In this document: positions 1 to 9,029 of the stretch, one piece after another
Layout of the letters: every line of letters starts with the position of its first letter
Position numbering within the stretch: the first letter of the stretch is position 1
Source: Maribacter arenosus
Lineage (GTDB): Bacteria; Bacteroidota; Bacteroidia; Flavobacteriales; Flavobacteriaceae
Length of the DNA stretch: 64,000 nt
NCBI RefSeq assembly: GCF_014610845.1
Contig: NZ_JABTCG010000005.1
Location: forward strand, 372,001-436,000
Direction of reading: 5' to 3'
Notes under the pieces: model-generated
Told to the model about the DNA's origin: nothing
Database searches by the model: none
Seen by the model: the letters and a program-made list of their open reading frames with translations, nothing else
Position numbers and translations under genes: made by a program

Positions 1-618
1 CTGTTTCCTGAATTATTTGATGCGCTCCATTTTGATTTACGGCTTATTCCCGACCCGCCACCGCCATCGCCAGAATATTTGATAAAAGGAGGCTATGATG
101 CTAAAAGCGACTATACTCAAGCATATGAAGATTGGAAAAAATCAGCTGAATATCAGGAAATTTTAGAGGAAAGAAAACGTATAGCGGATTCAATCAAAAA
201 TGATACAACTTCAATGTATTTCATAGTTCAAGATTCTGCTTACAGTCCAAAAAACAGCCTTAAAAAGGAGTTAGTCGATCATTTCACAGCTAAGGATATT
301 AGTTCAGACTCCATTGATTTAAATCTTGGATTTAAAATCAACATATCTAAATTAATAACAAAACATAGTAAAGTAAAATTCAAATATGGCTCCGAATTTC
401 CAAAAGGAAAAGAATATTGGCCCCGAAGAAAAGAATCCAATATTATAGCAAGCCTTGATTTTTCGGGAATAATTTTTGACCAAACTAAAAATTATGGTGT
501 GCTAGAGGCTGGATATGTCAAGGGGCGATTGAATGGCGGAGGTATTAGAATATTTATAAGAAAAACTGATAAAGGAAAGTGGGTTATTGATAAAATTGTC
601 GAAACGTGGGTATCTTAA
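1..618 (+). CDS. Hypothetical protein, 5' end outside the window
   Basis: The reading frame is open from base 1, so the gene starts upstream of the window; 205 residues are visible. An internal TTG at base 79 could be read as a start, but the frame continues unbroken before it. The first visible residues include a proline stretch (DPPPPSP), then a charged helical segment rich in Glu/Lys (about residues 35-60), then a mixed alpha/beta C-terminal half ending in WVS with aromatic and glycine residues spaced as in beta strands. I do not recognise a family. No signal peptide can be judged because the N terminus is missing. It has no obvious operon partner: 174 bases with a promoter-like element separate it from the next gene. 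Confidence 0.7.
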   Translation: MFPELFDALHFDLRLIPDPPPPSPEYLIKGGYDAKSDYTQAYEDWKKSAEYQEILEERKRIADSIKNDTTSMYFIVQDSAYSPKNSLKKELVDHFTAKDISSDSIDLNLGFKINISKLITKHSKVKFKYGSEFPKGKEYWPRRKESNIIASLDFSGIIFDQTKNYGVLEAGYVKGRLNGGGIRIFIRKTDKGKWVIDKIVETWVS

Positions 619-731
619 ATTCCCCATATCCTACCTTCCTAAAAAACGACATTACGCTCCAAAACCTTTATGCTATCACCTACCGTAGTGGTCTTTTTTA
701 AATCGAACTGTTCATTTACTGTTAGATATAG

Positions 732-767
732 TATCTTAGGCTATAGAAAAAAATAGCATCAATAGCC
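732..767 (+). promoter_or_regulatory. TATCTTAG promoter-like element plus weak leader hairpin
   Basis: TATCTTAG lies at 732-739 inside the 15-base string GATATAGTATCTTAG (725-739), which occurs identically at 10486-10500 upstream of rsgA. It resembles the Bacteroidota -7 element TAnnTTTG with TTAG in place of TTTG. GGCTAT (739-744) can pair with ATAGCC (762-767), a weaker hairpin than in the other copies. It sits about 50 bases before the acetyltransferase start at 793. Confidence 0.4.
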
Positions 768-792
768 ATATCCCTTTGTTATAAAGCATAAA

Positions 793-1320
793 ATGAAAAC
801 CTTGATTGAAACCGAAAGGCTGGTATTGAGAGAAATTACTTTAGAAGATAAGGAGGAATTGTTTCAATTGCACGCTGATCCAAAAGTACAAAAATGGACA
901 GGGGAGCCTGTTGTTGAATCATTGAAGGAGATGGAACAGGCCATAAGGATAAGACTTAAAGACTTTAGGAAGTATGGATTTGGGAGATTAGCCGTAATCC
1001 TAAAGGAAACAAATGAATTCTTGGGTTGGGCGGGCCTAGCATATTTACCGGAATTTGATAAAGTGGATCTTGGGTACAGACTCAAAGAGAAATACTGGGG
1101 CATGGGCATTGCAACGGAGGCCTCTGAAGCCATTATTGATTACGGCTTTAACGTGCTTGATCTTGATTTAATAATAGCGATAGCATTGCCTGAAAACAAG
1201 GCTTCAATCAGGGTAATGGAAAAGGTAGGTATGATATATGATAAGCAAGCTCCTTATGATGAAATGATACAAGAGGCAATTTGGTATAAATTAGAAAGAA
1301 AAGTTTATAACAAAAGATAA
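793..1320 (+). CDS. GNAT family N-acetyltransferase (RimJ/RimL type)
   Basis: The 175-residue protein has the layout of the RimJ/RimL/Acetyltransf_3 group: an opening strand with ETERLVLREIT (residues 6-16), then a helix, then the acetyl-CoA pyrophosphate loop YWGMGIATEAS near residues 101-111, then the ENKASIRVMEKVGM segment near 136-149 that is typical of motif B. The family transfers an acetyl group from acetyl-CoA to an amine; members include ribosomal-protein N-terminal acetyltransferases and antibiotic or metabolite acetylases, and the substrate cannot be told here. Cytoplasmic, no signal peptide. The start fits the family N terminus. It is a single gene with a promoter-like element upstream. 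Confidence 0.85.
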   Translation: MKTLIETERLVLREITLEDKEELFQLHADPKVQKWTGEPVVESLKEMEQAIRIRLKDFRKYGFGRLAVILKETNEFLGWAGLAYLPEFDKVDLGYRLKEKYWGMGIATEASEAIIDYGFNVLDLDLIIAIALPENKASIRVMEKVGMIYDKQAPYDEMIQEAIWYKLERKVYNKR

Positions 1321-1361
1321 AACAAATTAAAACCCATTTTATAAAGACCGTTAGGCAATAT

Positions 1362-1946
1362 ATGAGAGACTTAATCATTATTTTGGGAATATGCTGTTTC
1401 ATACGTACTTCTAAATTATTTTCTCAGGTGACATCAAATAAATACGAAGTGGAAGAGGAAAAAGGAATCGCAAAGGAGAATCCTGAATATTACACTGGAC
1501 TTAAAACAATTCTATGGGAGTTTCAAGAACACCTTATTTCTAGTGGAATTATTAAAAATAATGATTATGAAAGCTACATTGGACTTTTGGAGCAAATCCG
1601 CATGGACGACAAAAAAGAGTTTGACATAACATATAATCTTAGCGATGCACTAGAGGGGCTAATACAGCACTTAAATAACGATGGGCTTTCTGTCAAAAGT
1701 TCTATAATTGGAAACAAGTACTTTAATTACACTGATTCCAAAAGTTTTCTCTTTAATCAAAAAATGTCCGAACTTATCGCAAAAAAGGAAGATTTGAATC
1801 GTTCTACTCTTGCAAATGTTATTTTACAAGTATATGACGAGAAGGATTTTGAACTACCGCTGATAAAGTTGAAAATTTTCAGGTTTCTTGACCCGAATTC
1901 GGACAACATTATGTATATCTATGCTGGTAGACCAAGTCCTGAATAA
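1362..1946 (+). CDS. Hypothetical exported protein
   Basis: This 194-residue product begins with a hydrophobic segment (MRDLIIILGICCFIRTSKLFSQ) compatible with a Sec signal peptide cleaved after about residue 22. The rest is soluble, acidic and largely helical, with Asn-, Glu- and Lys-rich stretches and a C-terminal strand-rich segment. No motif or family is recognisable. It begins 41 bases after the acetyltransferase gene and could be co-transcribed with it. Base composition is as AT-rich as its neighbour, so there is no clear sign of transfer. Coding status rests on length, the signal peptide and lack of any better reading frame on either strand. Confidence 0.6.
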   Translation: MRDLIIILGICCFIRTSKLFSQVTSNKYEVEEEKGIAKENPEYYTGLKTILWEFQEHLISSGIIKNNDYESYIGLLEQIRMDDKKEFDITYNLSDALEGLIQHLNNDGLSVKSSIIGNKYFNYTDSKSFLFNQKMSELIAKKEDLNRSTLANVILQVYDEKDFELPLIKLKIFRFLDPNSDNIMYIYAGRPSPE

Positions 1947-2097
1947 ATATGTTGCCCATAATTACCTATAATTCAAAACTACCCTTCATCTAACCTGAGA
2001 ATTCTTACTTTTATATGGCTGGATTTCTAGACCGAAAAATCCTTATGGATTTATTGGTACGAAATCATAGTCTAACCGTTTTGGCCCATAAGTACCT

Positions 2098-3078
2098 ATG
2101 AAAGCATATACGATCAAAAACTACGGAGCGCCTGACAAAGTGCTAAAGCTTTCGGAAGTCGAACAACCCCAACCTGCAACCACCGAGGTGCTGGTAAAAG
2201 TTTGTGCCACTACCATCAATGATTACGATTGGTGCCTTGCCACCGGAAAGCCTTTTGCCTATCGGCTGATTTTTGGGCTATTCAAACCCAAGAAAAAATT
2301 AAGGAAACCAGGCATGGAGGTCGCAGGCATTGTGGAGCAGGTCGGAAATAAGGCCACAAAATTCAAGGTGGGTGATGCCGTTTACGGGGACATCTCAAAC
2401 TTCGGTTTCGGCAGTTTTGCCGAGTTTCTTTGTATCGATGAAAAAGCCCTTACCCTAAAACCAGCCAACATGGGTTTTGAAGAGGCCTCCAGTATTCCAC
2501 ATGCAGCCATGCTTGCCCTACAAGGGCTGCGCGATGCGGGACAACTTAAAGAAGGCCAAAAGATCTTGATCAACGGCGGTGGCGGTGGCGTTGGTGCATT
2601 TGGCGTTCAAATCGCAAAATTGTACAACGCAGAGGTTACAGGGGTCGATACGGGTGAAAAACTAAATGCGATGAAAACCCAAGGGTTCGATCACGTCATC
2701 GACTATAAAAAAGAGGACTTTACCAAAGGTGATCAGCAATATGACCTGATCCTCGATTGCAAGACCAATAAATCGCTCTGGAAATTTTTAAGGGTGCTTA
2801 CCCCGGAAGGGAAATATGTTACCATAGGTGGCAAGTCCGGCAAACTGTTGCAAATGCTTTATATGGGTCCGTTACTAAAGCTATTTAGCAAGAAACGGTT
2901 GCACATGGTCATGCTAAAAGCGAATCAGGACTTGGAGTACATCAATGAGCTCTATGAGGACAAGAAGATACAGTGTGTTATCGATGGTCCGTATTCGTTT
3001 GACAAAATACCTTGGGCGGTTCAACGCTTTGGGGACGGACTGCACCATGGTAAAATTGTAATATCGGTAAACCCATAG
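2098..3078 (+). CDS. NAD(P)-dependent zinc-less MDR oxidoreductase
   Basis: This 326-residue protein has the two-domain medium-chain dehydrogenase/reductase plan. The N-terminal GroES-like part carries the MxAYTIKNYGAPDKVLKLSEV opening and a GxEVAGIVEQVG core (about 74-85). The Rossmann part carries a glycine-rich nucleotide loop (GGGGGVGAFGVQIAK, about 160-174). The Cys/His/Glu catalytic-zinc ligands and the four-Cys structural-zinc lobe of true alcohol dehydrogenases are absent, placing it with quinone-oxidoreductase/RTN4IP1-like enzymes that reduce enones or quinones with NADPH. Cytoplasmic. The next gene, a transporter, starts 47 bases downstream, so the two may share a transcript; no functional link is evident. 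Confidence 0.85.
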   Translation: MKAYTIKNYGAPDKVLKLSEVEQPQPATTEVLVKVCATTINDYDWCLATGKPFAYRLIFGLFKPKKKLRKPGMEVAGIVEQVGNKATKFKVGDAVYGDISNFGFGSFAEFLCIDEKALTLKPANMGFEEASSIPHAAMLALQGLRDAGQLKEGQKILINGGGGGVGAFGVQIAKLYNAEVTGVDTGEKLNAMKTQGFDHVIDYKKEDFTKGDQQYDLILDCKTNKSLWKFLRVLTPEGKYVTIGGKSGKLLQMLYMGPLLKLFSKKRLHMVMLKANQDLEYINELYEDKKIQCVIDGPYSFDKIPWAVQRFGDGLHHGKIVISVNP

Positions 3079-3125
3079 GGCACTACCAAAATAAGGGAAT
3101 TTAGAACCAAAAAAGGGCAATCAAA

Positions 3126-4547
3126 GTGGAAGAACCATTTGAAAATCAGAAACTACGCTGGGTAAAACGGGTGATAACCCTGGTATTCGGTATACTGATC
3201 TGGCATCTCCCCATTCCTTGGGACCTATCCCCGGATGCTTGGCATTTATTCGCCATTTTTATTACCGCCATCCTAGGTGTTTTAATCGAAGCCCTGTCTA
3301 TTTTCACCGCATCAATTCTCGCCTTGGTAGCCGTGGTCATGTTGAGGGTTCTTACGCCTGAAGAAGCATTTTCAGGATTCTCAGAGAGCTTTATTCTGCT
3401 TATTCTAGCCGCTTTTTTAGTCGCAAAAGGGGTCATTAAGTCAGGCTTGGGAAGACGGATCGCCTTTTTACTGATTCGCCGGTTTGGGAAATCCACCTTG
3501 AATTTAGGCTATTGTATTGTTGCTACAGATACACTTCTGGGGCCGGCCATCCCCAGTAATACGGCACGATCCGGAATTCTGTATCCGATTGCCCACGCAT
3601 TGGCCTTGGACACGGGGTCTTTGCCTACGCCAGAAAGTAGAAAGAAAACCGGAAGTTATCTTATGATGACCGCCATCTCAGGGCACACCATAAGTTCGGC
3701 ACTTTGGTTTACCGGCATGGCCGCTAACCCGGTAGGCGCCGGAATTGCCGCTCAATTTGGAGTGAACATGAATTTTGGGAATTGGGTCTTGGTAGCTTCG
3801 GTGCCCTGTATCATAGCCCTGGTCTTAATACCTTACATATTGTATAAACTCTTTCCACCGGAAATAAAATATACGCCCGAAGCTCCCGAAATGGCGAGAA
3901 AGGCGCTTGATGAAATGGGTGCCATGGGCAAACAAGAATGGATCATGGGCATTACGTTCTTTGGCATGATCCTCCTTTGGGCGCTGTCCCCGGTTTTGAA
4001 TATAAACCTGGCTATTGTCGCCTTTCTTGGCCTATCGATACTGATATTGGCTAAAGTGTACACCCTTGAGGATATTCGGGCGGGCGCCGGAGATGCACTG
4101 GAAACCTATGTATGGTTTGCTATTTTATATATGATGAGCACAGCATTGAACGACCTGGGTTTTATGAAAACCCTAGGTGCCCAAATAGCGACCCAGATCA
4201 GTGATTTTAACTGGGTTACGGTATATGTCCTCTTGACTTTATTGTATGTGGCGATCCACTATCTTTTTGTGAGTCAAACGGCCCACTTGTTGGCCTTATA
4301 TGCTGTTTTTTTACAGGTGGCCGTAAATGCTGGGGTACCCGCTGCATTAATGGCGTTTATGCTCTCTTTTGCCACCAATTATTTTGCGGTCATGACCCCC
4401 CAAGCTTCCAGTTCAAATGTTCTGTTTGCCGGAAGCGGCTTTTTGCCCTCCGAAGATATCTATAGGCAAGGGGCGATCATCACGGTTTTGAATACGCTGA
4501 TCTTCCTTCTTGCAACCCCTTGGATCATGTGGTCATCTTCATTATAA
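3126..4547 (+). CDS. DASS family divalent anion/dicarboxylate transporter (SLC13-like)
   Basis: The 473-residue polytopic inner-membrane protein belongs to the DASS/SLC13 family of sodium-coupled or exchange transporters for C4-dicarboxylates, citrate, 2-oxoglutarate or sulfate. Two Ser-Asn-Thr type substrate/sodium clamps are visible: GPAIPSNTARSG near residue 140 and TPQASSSNVLF near residue 424, each preceding a re-entrant loop. About twelve hydrophobic segments can be counted, including the opening LVFGILIWHLP segment. The start is a GTG at 3126; no upstream ATG fits in frame without overlapping the preceding gene. The plant-type 2-oxoglutarate/malate translocators are the closest family match I can suggest; substrate is inference. 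Confidence 0.85.
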   Translation: MEEPFENQKLRWVKRVITLVFGILIWHLPIPWDLSPDAWHLFAIFITAILGVLIEALSIFTASILALVAVVMLRVLTPEEAFSGFSESFILLILAAFLVAKGVIKSGLGRRIAFLLIRRFGKSTLNLGYCIVATDTLLGPAIPSNTARSGILYPIAHALALDTGSLPTPESRKKTGSYLMMTAISGHTISSALWFTGMAANPVGAGIAAQFGVNMNFGNWVLVASVPCIIALVLIPYILYKLFPPEIKYTPEAPEMARKALDEMGAMGKQEWIMGITFFGMILLWALSPVLNINLAIVAFLGLSILILAKVYTLEDIRAGAGDALETYVWFAILYMMSTALNDLGFMKTLGAQIATQISDFNWVTVYVLLTLLYVAIHYLFVSQTAHLLALYAVFLQVAVNAGVPAALMAFMLSFATNYFAVMTPQASSSNVLFAGSGFLPSEDIYRQGAIITVLNTLIFLLATPWIMWSSSL

Positions 4548-4616
4548 TGGAAAAATGAAATTTGGAGCGTCGGAATTTGTACTACATTAGTACTTCGATT
4601 TTAATATCCAACTATA

Positions 4617-5417
4617 ATGAATAAGACCCTCTTGTTTTTTGTTGCAGTCGCCTTGATGTGTGCCTGTTCCGATGACGATGCCGAACCTGGGAAAGAGTAT
4701 GGCGAATTGATTCAGATAGAAAGATATTCGAGGGATACGAAATGGCAGACCACCCAACTAGAGTACCTACAAGCGGCGCAAGTGCAAAAATTGACCGTAA
4801 ATACTATTACCGCTGCTGAAAATAAGTATGAGTTGACCTATGAAAATGGGATAGCTACCGGTTTACAATTGACTATCGACTACTACCAGCCTTCGTATAC
4901 GGATCAAACCATTGTGTATCGTATCGCTTATGACGCGAATGAAATCACGTTAACGCCAACCACTGCCAATGGCAATAAGGTCATCATTAGAACGACCGAT
5001 GGGTTTATTGATTGTTTTGTAGTATTTTATGGCGAAAATGATGAATATTTTACCGAGGAAACATTTACTCGAACGTCGAACAATGCGATTGAAAGTGTGT
5101 CTGTGTATGACACCAACCCATCGGGTTCAACGATTTTTGTTTGGCAGCATACGTTTTCCGATTTCAAACCGAACGTGAATCTCAATCCTGTGTACAACCC
5201 CATTTTCGACGTGTTGGATATGAATCTGATCACGGTGTTGAATTTAAAAATCTCGACGGAAAACCCAACCCTATCGTACCGGAGAACCGGTACCGATCCT
5301 CAAAAAAGTACATACCGAACCATAGCCTTTGACGTTACGACCAACGGCTTTGTAGAAAAAGGTACGATGAACGCGAACGCTAGTTCTCATGACTACGTTT
5401 TTACCTACGAGGAGTAA
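4617..5417 (+). CDS. Hypothetical lipoprotein
   Basis: This 266-residue protein starts with a short signal peptide ending in a lipobox-like VALMCAC, with the modified Cys at residue 17 followed by SDDDAEPG, the acidic +2/+3 pattern seen in flavobacterial surface lipoproteins. The mature part is strand-rich with regularly spaced Tyr/Thr/Asn, resembling the single-domain beta-sandwich or RHS-like lipoproteins common in Bacteroidota, but no named domain is recognisable. It probably stands alone: the upstream transporter gene ends 69 bases before it and the downstream gene is convergent, 51 bases away. Confidence 0.7.
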   Translation: MNKTLLFFVAVALMCACSDDDAEPGKEYGELIQIERYSRDTKWQTTQLEYLQAAQVQKLTVNTITAAENKYELTYENGIATGLQLTIDYYQPSYTDQTIVYRIAYDANEITLTPTTANGNKVIIRTTDGFIDCFVVFYGENDEYFTEETFTRTSNNAIESVSVYDTNPSGSTIFVWQHTFSDFKPNVNLNPVYNPIFDVLDMNLITVLNLKISTENPTLSYRRTGTDPQKSTYRTIAFDVTTNGFVEKGTMNANASSHDYVFTYEE

Positions 5418-5468
5418 AAATGAATGTAACACGTCAAAAATTAAGCTTCAAAAGACCGACCCTAATTT

Positions 5469-6497
5469 TCAGGGTCTCGTAATGCCAGCTTCCATAGCCC
5501 ATTCGATGACTTTGATCACATCAAGGGCTTGTTCCGGGGGAATGATCAATGTTTTATTGCCCTTTAAAACGTCATATAGATTTGCATAGAACTGACCATA
5601 GTCGCCGTTTTCGGTGGTGATTTTTTCTTTGGTATTCGTGTCATGATGGGTCAATATGCCATAGTTCTCTTCCAGATCTTCGCCGATCCCTTCCCATGAA
5701 ATAGGGTGCTGGGCCAATCTACTTTCTTGGGGATCATGCCCAAATTTCACAAAATGGGTCTTGGTTCCCACCAGTGAAAAGGTAGGCTTTCGTTCTTGGG
5801 TCAACATATCTGAAAGGATGGTCGCCTTAAAATCGGCATATAGAAAAGTGATCTTAAAATAATCGACCACCTGTCCGTGGGCACGTTGTATTTGCAGATC
5901 GGCTTTAATATCCAACGGCCAACCGAACAACACCAACACCTGATCGATCAAATGGGAACCGATATCGTACAAAATTCCCGCCCCGGGATAGGGATCTTCT
6001 TTCCAAGCCTTGGGGCCTATATCGGGTCGAAACCGATGTACGGCTAAGTGACATTCCTTTACCTTTCCCAATCGCTTGGTGGCCAGTAGCTTTTGTACGG
6101 TCTTAAAACCGCCTTCAAAGCGTTTATTGTGGTATACCGCGAGGTGTAACCCTTTTTTCTTGGCCAAGGCCAAAAGGGCTTCCCCTTCCTTTGTAGTAGC
6201 TGTCATGGGCTTTTCCAAAACCACATGTTTCCCAGCCTCCAGGGCCGCCTTTGCCATTTCAAAATGCAGATAGGTGGGTCCGTTTACAACGATTAAATCT
6301 ACTTCTTTACTATTAATCAGATCTTCAAAACTCCGAACAATCGTAGCATGGGGATAGATCGCTTTTGAAATTGATTTTGTGCGTTCCAGAATCAATTTCA
6401 ATTCAAAATCGGGATTCTTTTCAATAAAGGGGGCATGAAAAATGCGACCGCTCATCCCAAAGGAAACCAGGCCTACTTTAATTGCAGAATTTGACAT
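5469..6497 (-). CDS. Gfo/Idh/MocA family oxidoreductase
   Basis: A 342-residue NAD(P)-dependent oxidoreductase. The N-terminal Rossmann fold shows KVGLVSFGMSGRIFHAPF and the family hallmark EKPMTATTKEG about 90 residues in, followed by the alpha/beta substrate domain with a DIGSHLIDQ motif that carries the catalytic histidine. These enzymes oxidise or reduce sugars, inositols or related polyols; the substrate is unknown. A longer in-frame start exists at 6566, but a TATCTTTG promoter element lies at 6535-6528, inside that extension, and the family sequence begins at the ATG at 6497. Cytoplasmic; convergent with the lipoprotein gene. Confidence 0.85.
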   Translation of the reverse strand: MSNSAIKVGLVSFGMSGRIFHAPFIEKNPDFELKLILERTKSISKAIYPHATIVRSFEDLINSKEVDLIVVNGPTYLHFEMAKAALEAGKHVVLEKPMTATTKEGEALLALAKKKGLHLAVYHNKRFEGGFKTVQKLLATKRLGKVKECHLAVHRFRPDIGPKAWKEDPYPGAGILYDIGSHLIDQVLVLFGWPLDIKADLQIQRAHGQVVDYFKITFLYADFKATILSDMLTQERKPTFSLVGTKTHFVKFGHDPQESRLAQHPISWEGIGEDLEENYGILTHHDTNTKEKITTENGDYGQFYANLYDVLKGNKTLIIPPEQALDVIKVIEWAMEAGITRP

Positions 6498-6527
6498 ATA
6501 AGGGGTTGCATGGCATTGGTTACGGGT

Positions 6528-6535
6528 CAAAGATA
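6528..6535 (-). promoter_or_regulatory. Bacteroidota -7 promoter element (TATCTTTG)
   Basis: TATCTTTG on the minus strand exactly fits the Bacteroidota -7 consensus TAnnTTTG. It lies 30 bases before the ATG at 6497 and so decides the start of the Gfo/Idh/MocA gene. A convincing -33 TTTG is not visible. Confidence 0.5.
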
Positions 6536-6735
6536 CAAGAACACTCCGTCTTTTGAATAAAGACACTAGACCAAATGATCATATACCGTAATTAAGCCAT
6601 TAGAGATAGTGTTATGGTCTATGTACAATACATAGTGCCGATAATGACTATATCCAATCCTTAGCTATACTTTGTATGACCTTAGGAATACGAATTTATC
6701 TTTGTGAAAATACATTGGCCTGCTTTCCCATTTGT

Positions 6736-7449
6736 TTATTTCCTTGCAGAAGGTGGTACAGCGGGTCTGACTTCTACCTTGCTAGGCAATGTTCTAGGAT
6801 TCATACCTAGTAAATCAGCTACCATTTGCCCGATATCTTGGGGTTGGATTTTCCAAGCATCCTTCTCGGTAGGCGTTTGTCCGTCAATAAAAGTGGCTAC
6901 CGAACCTGGCATAATCGTCGTTACCTTAATTTCGTAAGGTCTTAGATCGAGCATAATTGCCTGGGAAAAACCGACTACCCCGAATTTACTGGCATTATAG
7001 GCCGCTCCTTCTTCGAAAAAATTGGTACCTGCCAAGCTCGCCATGGTAATAATGTAACCTTTGGATTTTTTGAGTGCCGGAATAGCCGCTTTAACGGTAT
7101 GGAATACGCCCGTCAAATTGATATCGATTACCGAATTCCATACTTCGGCACTCATTTCATCAATAGGGCTGAATTTCCCTATACCTGCATTGGCGATACA
7201 ATAATCTAACCGGCCCCAGGTATCCAATACTTGTTGCACGGCTCTTTCTTCATCCCCCAATTTCCTCACATCTGATTCAATGGTCAAAACGTCTCCCTTT
7301 CCTATGGCTTTTAAGTGTTTTTCGGCGATCTTCAAATCACTTTGTGTTCTTGCTGTAATGGCCACATGAATACCCTGTTTTACTAAGGCTTCCGCTATGC
7401 CTAATCCGATACCTTTTGATCCTCCAGTAATGTATGCTGTTTTGTTCAT
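6736..7449 (-). CDS. SDR family NAD(P)-dependent oxidoreductase
   Basis: A 237-residue classical short-chain dehydrogenase/reductase. The cofactor loop TGGSKGIGLG is at residues 8-17, the NAG stabilising motif near 88-90, a catalytic Ser in the ITMASLAG strand, and the YNASK catalytic Tyr-Lys pair about 150. The arginine in TARTQSD after the second strand suggests NADP(H) preference. Substrate is unknown; the family includes 3-ketoacyl reductases and sugar or steroid dehydrogenases. It is the last gene of a minus-strand run and starts 27 bases after the propeller-Dabb gene, so co-transcription is likely. Cytoplasmic, unlike its two exported upstream neighbours. Confidence 0.9.
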   Translation of the reverse strand: MNKTAYITGGSKGIGLGIAEALVKQGIHVAITARTQSDLKIAEKHLKAIGKGDVLTIESDVRKLGDEERAVQQVLDTWGRLDYCIANAGIGKFSPIDEMSAEVWNSVIDINLTGVFHTVKAAIPALKKSKGYIITMASLAGTNFFEEGAAYNASKFGVVGFSQAIMLDLRPYEIKVTTIMPGSVATFIDGQTPTEKDAWKIQPQDIGQMVADLLGMNPRTLPSKVEVRPAVPPSARK

Positions 7450-7476
7450 GGTCTACTTTTTAATGCGTAAAAAACT

Positions 7477-9012
7477 TTATTGTTCTGTCCAGTAATCCAT
7501 CACCAAAACATCGTCTATTATAGGGCCTATTTTAGTTACCAAGTTGATATGTGCTTCGTGAAATAAATAAATTTCCCTAGCGTGGTCATCCTTGAAGGTT
7601 AGGGTAAACGTATGGGTTAAACCTTTGCTAACTCCTTCCTTGCTATCGTTGACTCCCCATTCCAAATGCTCAATTTCGGGAATTTCGTTTTTAATATTTT
7701 CAAAAGCCTTAACAGCTTCGTCAATCTGTGCTTCGGTGGCCTCTTCCTTATACTTTAGGTTTACGATATGCCTTAATACTTTTTTACCCCTGTTGATTTT
7801 AGGGGAAACCTTGTAGGATACTACCTTTTTTAAATCGAACCTATTCGACCCTGCGATCAGGAAATTATCATCATCTATTTTATGGGACCTCAACCCATAA
7901 TAAATTGAATAGCCGGTTTCTAAATAATTTATAGGGGTCAGCGTTCCGTTTACATCCAATTTACAAAGTTGGATGCTAGCGTCATCCCTTGTACCAACAG
8001 CCAATATGGCTTCGTTGCTTTTTACCGAGACTATTTCAATTCTTGTCTGCCCCTGTAACTTGGTGTTTTCATCATCTTTTAAAATGGAATGTGGCACCAA
8101 GGCTCCTTTTCTGTTTACTTTAAAGACACTTACAGCATCACCATGATACACAAAATCTGGATTTTTAATAAACCCATTTTTCTCGTAATATTTATGATGT
8201 CTATGACCAACAATGACATAGTAATGGTCCCCTAATTTCACTCCGGTCACCGGGTATGCCCCGGTTAAATAGCGATCTGTGGTAGTATCACCAATATTAT
8301 TTATGTTTTTAAACGAACCGTTTTCATACACCCTAAAACTACTCACACCATTGTCTTGAAACCCTCCCGTGTATAAATATGTTTTTCCTTTGATTTTATG
8401 CGTAAACATGCCAATGATACCATCCGTATAAATTTTTTCATCATCTTTCATGGATTGAACATGCGCGAGTTTTCCATCATCCTGAATTTTAAAACTACTT
8501 AAGCCCGGTGTTTCTTCCAAGCCACCGATAAAGAGATAAGATCCTTGCTTCATATGAACAACCTGAAGGGTAATGGCAATACCAAGATGGGTTTCATCGG
8601 TATCCATGGTCAAGGAAACGCGATCTAGAGTTCCATTGTCTAAAATCTTAAAAGTTTCAATGGCGTTACCGTGCTTATTCGCTACAAATAGAAAGTCTGT
8701 ACCCTTAATACGATCAACCACCATTCCTCTTGCGGGTCCGTCTTCCTTATAAAGCGCTTGGGAACCTATTGGAGTTAACTTTCCTTCTTTGTTCAAGCTG
8801 AAGATATCAATACCTCCAAAACCTCCTGCATATACGTAATGTGCCCCCCCTTTTTCGTAACTCGTAACCGTTACCGTATTATTGGCAGATATGCTCTTAA
8901 AATCCTGCATATAGGGCATGAGCCCATCCGTAGCTTGTGGTAAACAAATTTGGGATAAAAGCGATATGATAAAAAGAATGAAAAATTTTAAGCTACTCAT
9001 AATTTTAAACAT
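7477..9012 (-). CDS. Exported beta-propeller (lactonase-like) fused to a C-terminal Dabb domain
   Basis: This 511-residue protein has a Sec signal peptide (MSSLKFFILFIISLLSQ; ATG at 9012 or, four codons later, at 9000). Residues about 30-400 contain repeated units of the type LFVGGxxxxx-SSFKxxxxGxL, spaced 45-60 residues, as in seven-bladed lactonase/PgL-type propellers. The last ~105 residues form a separate unit starting VLRHIVNLKYKEEAT and containing HLEWG, the LTHTFTLTF strand and FHEAHINLV, which matches the stress-responsive alpha/beta-barrel (Dabb, PF07876) domain. Dabb proteins are usually ~100-residue stand-alone cytoplasmic dimers, so an exported propeller-Dabb fusion is unusual. 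It lies between an exported HbpS-like gene (17 bases) and an SDR (27 bases). Confidence 0.75.
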   Translation of the reverse strand: MFKIMSSLKFFILFIISLLSQICLPQATDGLMPYMQDFKSISANNTVTVTSYEKGGAHYVYAGGFGGIDIFSLNKEGKLTPIGSQALYKEDGPARGMVVDRIKGTDFLFVANKHGNAIETFKILDNGTLDRVSLTMDTDETHLGIAITLQVVHMKQGSYLFIGGLEETPGLSSFKIQDDGKLAHVQSMKDDEKIYTDGIIGMFTHKIKGKTYLYTGGFQDNGVSSFRVYENGSFKNINNIGDTTTDRYLTGAYPVTGVKLGDHYYVIVGHRHHKYYEKNGFIKNPDFVYHGDAVSVFKVNRKGALVPHSILKDDENTKLQGQTRIEIVSVKSNEAILAVGTRDDASIQLCKLDVNGTLTPINYLETGYSIYYGLRSHKIDDDNFLIAGSNRFDLKKVVSYKVSPKINRGKKVLRHIVNLKYKEEATEAQIDEAVKAFENIKNEIPEIEHLEWGVNDSKEGVSKGLTHTFTLTFKDDHAREIYLFHEAHINLVTKIGPIIDDVLVMDYWTEQ

Positions 9013-9029
9013 TTTTTGAATTGTAAGGA

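Noticed and set aside
5458-5476. GACCCT/AGGGTC hairpin between convergent genes
   Set aside because: The stem is short, it overlaps the stop codon of the Gfo/Idh gene and no T-run follows.
6697-6704. TATCTTTG on the plus strand
   Set aside because: A perfect -7 match, but no plus-strand gene follows; the only frames there are antisense to the SDR gene.
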